A stretch of 38,677 bases of DNA from Clostridia bacterium (GTDB taxonomy: Bacteria > Bacillota > Clostridia > UBA1212): positions 1 to 38,677 of the forward strand of contig JAGAKK010000049.1 of NCBI GenBank assembly GCA_017625675.1, read 5' to 3'. The notes under the pieces were generated by a model. The model searched no databases. It was not told the origin of the DNA and saw only the letters and a list, made by a program, of their open reading frames with translations. The translations under genes were made by a program, and so were the position numbers. Of this stretch, positions 17,630 through 24,406 are shown piece after piece; positions within the stretch are counted from its first letter, which is position 1, and the number at the start of each line of letters is the position of its first letter.

Positions 17630-20500
17630 TTATGCGTTCAGATCAATCCACAAAGCGGGGCGCACGGCATTGCCAGAATTGAGGACAACGAAGCCGCGCT
17701 CACGGATGCCGCCGAAATTGCCGACAATGGCGGCAGTATTCTGATATTCGCCGGGCGACCGCAGCCACCACCAGCAGTTGCCGTTGTCGCTATTAGCATA
17801 TACTCCACGCGCAACTGCATAATCTGTAGGTTCACACTGCCTTATACTTTCGGAGTAGAAATATTTTTCTGCTTCAATAATACTCAGCAAAAACACCTGA
17901 TCCTGCGTTGCGTTACCGGGATTGGTGCTGTAATTTGGATTTTTGTCTGCCGACACAGTAGCGCTATGAATCATATCCTTTTCATTGGCAGAAAATGCCG
18001 CATTGATAAAATCATTGTTTAGCCAATTGCGAAGAGTGCAGGTCTCCCAATTAACGTCTGCAGAACTCGTATTGTATTGTTTGCAATCAAGAGCGTATTT
18101 ACTGATGACAAGGATTTTTGTTCCTTCTTTTGACAAAACCAGCCACTCAATAGCTTCTTGGCCATTAGATTTGCTGTTATCCTGTTCATACGAGCCAAAT
18201 TTGTATGTATCCCCAACATTTATATTTTTGATTTTATTCCATACTTCTTCGCCATAGATATTAATATTGCAGTCTTCGATTCTATTGATGCTGTCTCTAT
18301 ATCCCTCAAGAGCCTCAAATGCATAGATGGCCTCAGTATATTTACCTGCGTCCATCAATGCAATCGCATCGTTGTATTTGCCATCAAGAATAGTTGTTTT
18401 GCATTCTCCTATCTTTGTTGTACTGTCTTTATATCCAGCAAGCGTTTCAAATGCAGATATCGCTTCACTATATTTACCTGCGTCCATCAATGCAATCGCA
18501 TCGTTGTATTTGCCATCAAAAATAGTTGTTTTACATTCGCTTATCTTTGTTGTACTGTCTTTATATCCAGCAAGCGTTTCAAATACAGATATCGCTTCAC
18601 TATATTTACCTGCGTCCATCAATGCAATCGCATCGTTGTATTTGCCGTCAAGAATAGTTGTTTTGCATTCGCTTATCTTTGTTGTACTGTCTTTATATCC
18701 AGCAAGCGTTTCAAATGCAGATATCGCTTCACTATATTTACCTGCATCCATCAATGCAATGGCATCGTTGTATTTGCCGTTAGGAATAATAACAGTATTC
18801 AAGATTATTATGAAAACAATTATTGCACAAACGATAGGTGCTGTGATGATTGCTATTTTCTTGATTCGTTTTGCTCTTTCTTCTGCTTTCTTGCGGGCAA
18901 TTTCCGCTTTGCGCTCACATTCTAAGCGTTTTGCTTCTTCCTTTGCCTCAATCTCTGCAATTTTATTTTTGCACTCCTCTATCAAAGCAGCGGAATTTTT
19001 CCACTCCGGAATGCTGTTAAGAAGATTGATAGCAATTTTGTATGAAGCTTTAGTATTTACACTCATACTGTTCTTTGCTGCAATGAGCTGGCTATCCTTA
19101 CGCGCAACCTCAGCTTTCTCCACGCATATTTCAACTAATCTGTCAGCATCCTTATACCCGGACAATTCCTTGAACTGAATTGCAGCATTCTTGTATTCGT
19201 TTTCTGTTTTTGCAGAAGCCATTTTAAAATGAGCGCTTGAATACAAACTCTCTAACCGCTCGTTTTCATTGCGAACGTTGATATGCTCTATATAACCCGA
19301 CAATGTTGCCTTCAACTTATCATCCGCAAAGCGAACCGCTTTCTGATAGTTATTCATCGAATCAAAAGGTTCTGCACAATCCTTCAAAGAATCTTGCTGT
19401 TTAACCTTTAGTTCAACCATAAGTTTTGCAACGTACGCCTCAGCACACTCAGGCTCAATATCCAGCACCTTTTCGCAGTATTCGTTGGCAGCGTTCCAAT
19501 CACCATCCTCTAAAAATATAAAAGCACGTTTTAAAAGCGGAGCAGTATTGGCATTACTTCCAGTAACCACAGTTTCCTTTACAATAGTAGCAGACTTCGG
19601 TTCTTCTTTGTTTATGACCTTTTTTATTCCCCTTACCACGTCGTTAATGAATCCTATTTTGCTCATATCCTGGGCCTGCAGATGCGCAAACTCCTCCGGA
19701 AGCTCATAGGCATCCATATCACGATAACAGGGAATAAGAATCTTGTTGCGGTCTTTCTTAATAATTTTCAAAAATCTTGACCACTCATTTTTGACCCACA
19801 CGGCGTTGAAATACTCCGGTTTCGTTCCTATTGCAAGCATCACCTTGGCAGAATTAAGCGCCGCAAATATTATAGGCTCGTAGGCACTTCCCAACTTTCC
19901 CTCAAGGGTAATCGCCGCATAGAACACCTTGAAGCCTTCCTGTGTAAGCTGGTAATAAATATCGTTGGCAATGACGCTGTCCTGCGTTCTCTGTCCGTTT
20001 GCGTCAGTCTCCTTGTAGCAAAGGAAAACGTCGTAGGACTCCTCTTTTTGCGCAAGAGCAAGGATCTCCTTTTGAATGCGGTCAATCTCTCTCGCCTGCT
20101 CCTCGTAAAGCGCACGCTGGCTGATGTCTGCATACTCAAGGGCAGACTTGTAATCGTCATCCGCCACAATGGAATCAAAGGAAGCTCTGTGGCAGGTCGG
20201 CACCTTTTTAAACGTAGCAGGGTCGTCAACGTACTCAATGCCGTACTTACAAAGTATCAGACCCCAATAAGCCTCTGACTGAGTGCTGTCTGCCTGAACA
20301 ATTTTCTCGTAAAGCCTTTCCGCCTTGTCAAACTCACTCTTAATACGCAGAGTATTTGCGCGGTTGAAAAGGTTCTGCAAGTTTTCATCCATTGCCTTCG
20401 GAACAGTTTGCTTTGTTCCGCAATATTCACATTCTACAACGGTTATGCCCTCAGCGATTTCAAGGTCGCCACCGCACATTTTACATTTAAAAATTGACAT
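17630..20500 (-). CDS. TIR-domain transmembrane receptor with DUF6273 lectin-like domain (receptor 1)
   Basis: 956 residues. Order: zinc ribbon (Cys 6, 9, 24, 27); helical TPR-like part (40–150); TIR domain (about 155–290), starting YDVFLCYKETD, with candidate NADase Glu239 in WVKNEW; a second helical region (315–510); a Lys/Glu/Arg coiled coil (511–546); one membrane span (about 548–571) preceded by RAKRIKK; four near-identical 44-residue TPR-like repeats (575–750); and a DUF6273/C-type-lectin-like domain (about 765–956) ending in the WWWLRSPG…AVRPALWI frame. The basic side predicts TIR inside, lectin-like part outside. Residues 918–944 are hypervariable against the paralogue upstream. A role in NAD+-depleting defence is inferred from the TIR family; no ligand is known. 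RBS AAAGGGA lies before ATG 20500. Confidence 0.88.
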   Translation of the reverse strand: MSIFKCKMCGGDLEIAEGITVVECEYCGTKQTVPKAMDENLQNLFNRANTLRIKSEFDKAERLYEKIVQADSTQSEAYWGLILCKYGIEYVDDPATFKKVPTCHRASFDSIVADDDYKSALEYADISQRALYEEQAREIDRIQKEILALAQKEESYDVFLCYKETDANGQRTQDSVIANDIYYQLTQEGFKVFYAAITLEGKLGSAYEPIIFAALNSAKVMLAIGTKPEYFNAVWVKNEWSRFLKIIKKDRNKILIPCYRDMDAYELPEEFAHLQAQDMSKIGFINDVVRGIKKVINKEEPKSATIVKETVVTGSNANTAPLLKRAFIFLEDGDWNAANEYCEKVLDIEPECAEAYVAKLMVELKVKQQDSLKDCAEPFDSMNNYQKAVRFADDKLKATLSGYIEHINVRNENERLESLYSSAHFKMASAKTENEYKNAAIQFKELSGYKDADRLVEICVEKAEVARKDSQLIAAKNSMSVNTKASYKIAINLLNSIPEWKNSAALIEECKNKIAEIEAKEEAKRLECERKAEIARKKAEERAKRIKKIAIITAPIVCAIIVFIIILNTVIIPNGKYNDAIALMDAGKYSEAISAFETLAGYKDSTTKISECKTTILDGKYNDAIALMDAGKYSEAISVFETLAGYKDSTTKISECKTTIFDGKYNDAIALMDAGKYSEAISAFETLAGYKDSTTKIGECKTTILDGKYNDAIALMDAGKYTEAIYAFEALEGYRDSINRIEDCNINIYGEEVWNKIKNINVGDTYKFGSYEQDNSKSNGQEAIEWLVLSKEGTKILVISKYALDCKQYNTSSADVNWETCTLRNWLNNDFINAAFSANEKDMIHSATVSADKNPNYSTNPGNATQDQVFLLSIIEAEKYFYSESIRQCEPTDYAVARGVYANSDNGNCWWWLRSPGEYQNTAAIVGNFGGIRERGFVVLNSGNAVRPALWIDLNA
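17669..17749 (-). other. Candidate DGR variable region VR1 (codons 918–944 of receptor 1)
   Basis: This 81-nt segment aligns without gaps to 20646–20726. I count 30 mismatches: 14 at first, 13 at second and 3 at third codon positions. It is preceded by 35 nt identical in both genes (through GGTCGCCCGGC) and followed by a 17-nt identical GC-rich stretch starting CGCCCCGCTTTG. Codons unchanged between the copies are GCC, GCC, GTC, GGC, GAG, GGC and GTC, nearly all lacking A. That is the pattern of adenine-specific DGR mutagenesis of an AAY-rich template. No template repeat was found in the window. Confidence 0.72.
18251..18778 (-). repeat. Four tandem 132-bp repeats in receptor 1
   Basis: Four in-frame units of 132 bp encode 44 residues each, beginning GKYNDAIALMDAGKY. 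The first three units differ by only a few bases; the fourth is more diverged. The paralogue has a single unit at the same place, so the 137-residue length difference is almost wholly three extra units. The near-identity indicates recent expansion by slippage or unequal crossing-over. The units resemble TPR/Sel1-like helical hairpins and would form a stalk outside the membrane. Confidence 0.92.
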
Positions 20501-20546
20501 AGTAATTTCCCTTTCTGTTTACAGCCATACGGCGGTATTAAGATTT

Positions 20547-20579
20547 GCGTGCTTCGCACGCGGATTGCGCCTGCGGCGC
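20547..20579. repeat. Two GC-rich hairpins after receptor 2
   Basis: GCGTGC-TTC-GCACGC (20547–20561) and GCGCC-TGC-GGCGC (20567–20579) are two perfect short hairpins in the 106-nt gap between the two receptor genes. They begin about 28 nt after the receptor 2 stop codon. No T run follows. They may be a weak terminator, or the hairpin that often follows the variable region of DGR target genes. Confidence 0.55.
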
Positions 20580-20606
20580 CGAGTGGATGATTTCAGATTA
20601 AAAGAT

Positions 20607-23066
20607 TCAAGAGTTCAGATCGATCCACAAAGCGGGGCGGACAGCAGTGTCAGCGTAGTTGACAGTGCTGCCGTACTCGCCGACGTCGCCGTCAAGGCTG
20701 ACATAGGCGGCAATAAGCAGATCGTCGCCGGGCGACCGCAGCCACCACCAGCAGTTGCCATTGTCGCTATTAACATACGCTCCGTTGGCAACTGCATAAT
20801 CCGTGGGCTTACACTGTCTTGCATTATCAGAATTAAAATATTTATTCGCTTCCGGAATGCTTAATAAGAACACTTGATCCTGCGTTGCGTTGCCGGGATT
20901 AGTGCTGTAATAGGGATTCTTATCTGCCGACACCGTAACAGTTGGAATCCTTGCCTTTTCATCGGCGGAAAATGCGGCATTGATAAAATCATTATTCAGC
21001 CACTTGCGGAGTGTGCAGGTTTCCCAAGTGACATATTCCCGTTCTTTGTTGTACCGCTGACAGTCAAGCGCATATTTGCTGACTACAAGTGCCTTTCCGT
21101 CTTTTACTTCAAGAACAAGCCATTCAACATCTTCTTTACCGTTTGAGGTGTTGTTATCTTGCTCGTATGCGCCAAAAAACACATAATCTCCAGCTTTGGC
21201 AATCTTCAATTTTTCAACCTTGTACTGATCATAAATCGAGTTTGCTTTGTCTGCACTATCCTTATATCCGTCTAATGCTACCAGAGCTTCGTACGCCTCA
21301 ATGATACTCCCGGCATCCATCAACGCTATCGCATCGTTGTATTTGCCGTTGGGAATAATAACCGTGTTCAAAACGATAATAAAAGCAATGATAGTGCAAA
21401 CAATAGGGGTTGTAATAATCGCTATCTTCTTGTTGCGCTTGGCTCTTTTTTCTGCTTCCTTGCGTGCAATTTCAGCTCTTCGTTCACGCTCTAACCGTTC
21501 CGCTTCGGCTTTTGCCTTAATTTCCTCTATCTTCTTTTGGCAAGCGTAAATCTTTTCGTCGGCATCCTTCCAACCAGAGATAGATTCAAACAGTTTTATG
21601 GCAGCTTCGTAGTTGGAGATAACCTCACCGGTCATTTTGGATTTTCCTTCGGAGAGAATGGCATCCTTTCTTGCTATCTCCGCCTTCTCATAGCACGACT
21701 GTGCAAGAACGGCAGAATCTTGATATTCATCAATAGATTCAAAGAGATGAGCCGCTTCCTTATACGCACTCTCGGTATTTGCCGCAGACATGGCATTTTT
21801 CGCACGGGTATAGATACTATCAAGACGGGCGTTTTCGTTGCGGGTATTGATATGCTCTATGCAGCCGGCAAGTGCTGTCTTTAATTTCTCGTCAGCAAAG
21901 CGGACGGCTTTTTGATAATTGTTGTTATGATCAAAGGGTTCTGCTTGTTCTTTTAATGCTTCTTGTTTCCTTACTCTCAGCTCCGACAACAATTTGCCCA
22001 AATAAGCAGAAGCGTTTTCGGGATCGATATCCAGCACTTTTTCGCAGTATTCGTTGGCAGAATTCCAATCGCCATCTTCAAGGAACATAAAGGCTCGCTT
22101 CAAAAGAGGGGCAGTATTAGCGTTTCCACCGCTGATTACCGTTTCTTTGACAACGGTTGTTTTAGGAGCATCTGCCTGCGCGATCTTTTTAATGCCTCGA
22201 ATCAGATCCTGCATAAAGCCGAGTTTGGACATATCCTGTGCTTGAAGATGCGAAAACTCTTCCGGCAGATCGTAGGGATCCATATCCTTATAGGCGGGAA
22301 TCAGCATTTTCTTCTGACCTTGCTTGATAAGAGCAAGGTAACGGCTCCATTCATTACGTACCCATACGGCGTTGAAAAATTCGGGTTTTGTGCCGAGAAC
22401 CACCATCACCTTTGCGGAGTTTAGCGCCGCAAAGATATAAGGCTCGTAAGCAGAGCCGAGCTTATCTTCCAATGTAATACGAGCAAAGAAAACCTTGAAA
22501 CCTTCCTGAGTTAATTGATGATATAAATCGTTAGCCAAAACACTGTCAGGTGTACGGCGACCGTTATTATCCGTTTCCTTGTAGCAGATAAACACGTCAA
22601 AAGGCTCTTCCTGCTGCGAAATTGCAAGAATACCTTTTTGAATTTCATTGATTGCCTTTGCCTCGTTTTCATAAATTGTTCGCTGATAACTGTCGGCATA
22701 CTGAAGCGCTGACTTATAGTTGTCATCATCAAAGATGGATGTAAATTGAGCTCTGTTCACCGTAGGGATACGCTTATGTGAAGAAGGGTCCTCTACGTAT
22801 TCGATACCGTACCGGCATAAAACGAGAGACCAATACGCCTCCGCATCATTCTTGTCCTCGTTAAGTATGTTTTCGTATATTCCCATTGCCTTGTCGAACT
22901 CATTGTTGCGGCGAAAATGGTTTGCGCGGTCATACATATTCGCGCGCTTATCGTCATCGAGCTTAGGCAACGTCTGTTGTGTACCACAGTATTCACAAGT
23001 TGCTACAGTTTCGTTATTGTTAATCTCAAGTGTGCCACCGCACATTTTACATTTAAACAGTGCCAT
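20607..23066 (-). CDS. TIR-domain transmembrane receptor with DUF6273 lectin-like domain (receptor 2)
   Basis: 819 residues, a close paralogue of the downstream gene. Zinc ribbon (Cys 6, 9, 24, 27); TIR domain about 155–290 beginning FDVFICYKETD, with candidate catalytic Glu239 in WVRNEW; helical region; Lys/Glu/Arg-rich coiled coil (511–547); membrane span (about 548–571); a single TPR-like unit (574–615); DUF6273 lectin-like domain (about 625–819). Residues 781–807 are the variable segment. The start codon follows the HEPN gene stop by only 5 nt, and that gene's last codons supply the AAGGGG ribosome site, so the two are translationally coupled. TIR domains of this kind consume NAD+ or make nucleotide signals; which one applies here is unknown. 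Confidence 0.88.
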   Translation of the reverse strand: MALFKCKMCGGTLEINNNETVATCEYCGTQQTLPKLDDDKRANMYDRANHFRRNNEFDKAMGIYENILNEDKNDAEAYWSLVLCRYGIEYVEDPSSHKRIPTVNRAQFTSIFDDDNYKSALQYADSYQRTIYENEAKAINEIQKGILAISQQEEPFDVFICYKETDNNGRRTPDSVLANDLYHQLTQEGFKVFFARITLEDKLGSAYEPYIFAALNSAKVMVVLGTKPEFFNAVWVRNEWSRYLALIKQGQKKMLIPAYKDMDPYDLPEEFSHLQAQDMSKLGFMQDLIRGIKKIAQADAPKTTVVKETVISGGNANTAPLLKRAFMFLEDGDWNSANEYCEKVLDIDPENASAYLGKLLSELRVRKQEALKEQAEPFDHNNNYQKAVRFADEKLKTALAGCIEHINTRNENARLDSIYTRAKNAMSAANTESAYKEAAHLFESIDEYQDSAVLAQSCYEKAEIARKDAILSEGKSKMTGEVISNYEAAIKLFESISGWKDADEKIYACQKKIEEIKAKAEAERLERERRAEIARKEAEKRAKRNKKIAIITTPIVCTIIAFIIVLNTVIIPNGKYNDAIALMDAGSIIEAYEALVALDGYKDSADKANSIYDQYKVEKLKIAKAGDYVFFGAYEQDNNTSNGKEDVEWLVLEVKDGKALVVSKYALDCQRYNKEREYVTWETCTLRKWLNNDFINAAFSADEKARIPTVTVSADKNPYYSTNPGNATQDQVFLLSIPEANKYFNSDNARQCKPTDYAVANGAYVNSDNGNCWWWLRSPGDDLLIAAYVSLDGDVGEYGSTVNYADTAVRPALWIDLNS
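20646..20726 (-). other. Candidate DGR variable region VR2 (codons 781–807 of receptor 2)
   Basis: Counterpart of 17669–17749 in the other receptor. It lies between an identical upstream anchor (TGCTGGTGGTGGCTGCGG and on) and the identical downstream CGCCCCGCTTTGTGG block, which would be the position of the mutagenic-homing initiation site. At 19 of 27 mismatches in first or second codon positions one of the two copies still has A, as expected if both derive from a template with A there. Confidence 0.72.
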
Positions 23067-23071
23067 TTTTA

Positions 23072-23683
23072 TTACCCCTTATGTATCTCTTTGTCTATAA
23101 TTTCTACCAGATTACAAACGATTTCAATCCATTCCTCAACTGTATTTTCTCTTATAGGAGAAAGTGCGTATTTATCGTTGTCATTTGCATTATCTGCCTC
23201 ATGAACAATTTTGTGTCTACGTTTAATAAGTTTATTCAGTTTTTCTTGGTCTTTAAATTCACTTAAATCAATCCTTATTTTTGTAGACCAAGAAACGATA
23301 TCTTGATAATCATTAAAACTGGTAAAGCTTAATGCTTCTTGTATAGATTCTGTAATCAATTGCTCAACTGTTTTTTCACGAAGTTTTAGCAAACCGCCTA
23401 ATGTAATTTTGTCTTTGTGATTGCCTGCACTTCCAAGGAAAGAAATATTTTTAAGATCGTCCTCTGTGCATACTTTCGGCAAAATGGAACTTAAAACGCT
23501 CCTATAATATTCTTCAAAAGATGAATGTAGCAAGACAACCGCAGACCTTAAAATATCAGTAAATTTGTACTCTTTTCCCTCTTTTACATCATCGCTTTTT
23601 AGCGAGTTGTATATTTTACGCAAACTACATACGCGCTCAATGTTTCTATCAAACAGTTGTTTATATTGTTCAATTTCGTTCAT
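23072..23683 (-). CDS. HEPN-domain protein (RiboL-PSP-HEPN-like), putative ribonuclease
   Basis: 203 residues, almost all helical. The segment LLHSSFEEYYRSVL (51–64) resembles the first helix pair of RiboL-PSP-HEPN proteins, and RRHKIVHEAD (155–164) contains the HEPN catalytic Rx4H motif (R156…H161). HEPN proteins of this group are RNases or toxin/effector subunits in defence and toxin–antitoxin systems. Here it lies between a membrane protein gene (10 nt away) and a TIR receptor gene (5 nt away) in the same operon, so a role with the receptors is likely but inferred. No antitoxin nucleotidyltransferase is nearby. Its base composition looks more AT-rich than the his genes. Confidence 0.75.
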   Translation of the reverse strand: MNEIEQYKQLFDRNIERVCSLRKIYNSLKSDDVKEGKEYKFTDILRSAVVLLHSSFEEYYRSVLSSILPKVCTEDDLKNISFLGSAGNHKDKITLGGLLKLREKTVEQLITESIQEALSFTSFNDYQDIVSWSTKIRIDLSEFKDQEKLNKLIKRRHKIVHEADNANDNDKYALSPIRENTVEEWIEIVCNLVEIIDKEIHKG

Positions 23684-23693
23684 ACCCCAACAC

Positions 23694-24392
23694 TCACTTT
23701 AGTAGTTTACATTTCTTACTTCTGTCACCAAGCAAAATGATTATTTCATCGGCAAGCGTTACAACTGTTTCTGAATCTTCAGAAATAACTGCTTCGGAAA
23801 ACTTCGAGAATTTTATGGTAATATCACTTTCAACAGATGTAAGCGCATCGTTGCTCATTGGATCGGAATAGCGAACGGTTTCATAAACCTTTTTACACTC
23901 TGCTTTAATTGTTTCGTTTTTCGCACGGGCAATAAGGCTTTCCGCATCAACAGTTAGTGACTTGATAAAAAATGTTTTTGTTTTAACTTTATTGTCGATT
24001 TCACTGACGATGTCAATGGCAGCGCTCGCTTTAATTACAGCAATGATATTAATCGTAAGAACGATTGCGCAAAGAATAATTCCCACCCAATAAGAAAGGG
24101 GCGAAATGATCATACATAATCCGCCAACAACAAAGGAAAGAATCAGTCCGGTGTAGCTGGTAGATATAAGCGAAACATTGTAAAACGTCTTTTTAATATC
24201 ATCATCTTTGAAGGCAAAATAAGCGCATACAATTTGGCCTATGAATGATGCTGTTATAAATGTATACCCGATCCAAAAAGAAGGCGTGTATTTTGAGATT
24301 CCTGCCCATCCAACAGATACAAAAGAAATTACATTGAATAAGACTAAAAGGATAACCCAAATAAGAGAATAAACTTTAAATATCTTTTTCAT
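23694..24392 (-). CDS. Four-TM membrane protein of unknown function
   Basis: 232 residues. About four hydrophobic spans (roughly 8–28, 40–60, 73–93 and 97–118) are followed by a soluble helical C-terminal part of about 110 residues. I recognise no domain. ATG 24392 is chosen because GGAGG lies 8 nt upstream; a longer frame to 24425 would overlap the previous gene. It starts 14 nt after the SPFH gene stop and is followed closely by the HEPN gene, so it belongs to this operon. A scaffold or membrane partner for the SPFH protein is a possibility, not shown. Confidence 0.75.
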   Translation of the reverse strand: MKKIFKVYSLIWVILLVLFNVISFVSVGWAGISKYTPSFWIGYTFITASFIGQIVCAYFAFKDDDIKKTFYNVSLISTSYTGLILSFVVGGLCMIISPLSYWVGIILCAIVLTINIIAVIKASAAIDIVSEIDNKVKTKTFFIKSLTVDAESLIARAKNETIKAECKKVYETVRYSDPMSNDALTSVESDITIKFSKFSEAVISEDSETVVTLADEIIILLGDRSKKCKLLK

Positions 24393-24406
24393 TTTCGACA
24401 CCTCCA

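Noticed and set aside
18251..18778. Regular tandem repeats considered as a CRISPR array
   Set aside because: The 132-bp units are directly adjacent without spacers and encode a protein repeat in frame.
18158..19178. Long plus-strand frames (255 and 283 codons) antisense to receptor 1
   Set aside because: They arise because the 132-bp tandem repeats stay open in several frames; the minus-strand protein has clear domains and the antisense translations do not.
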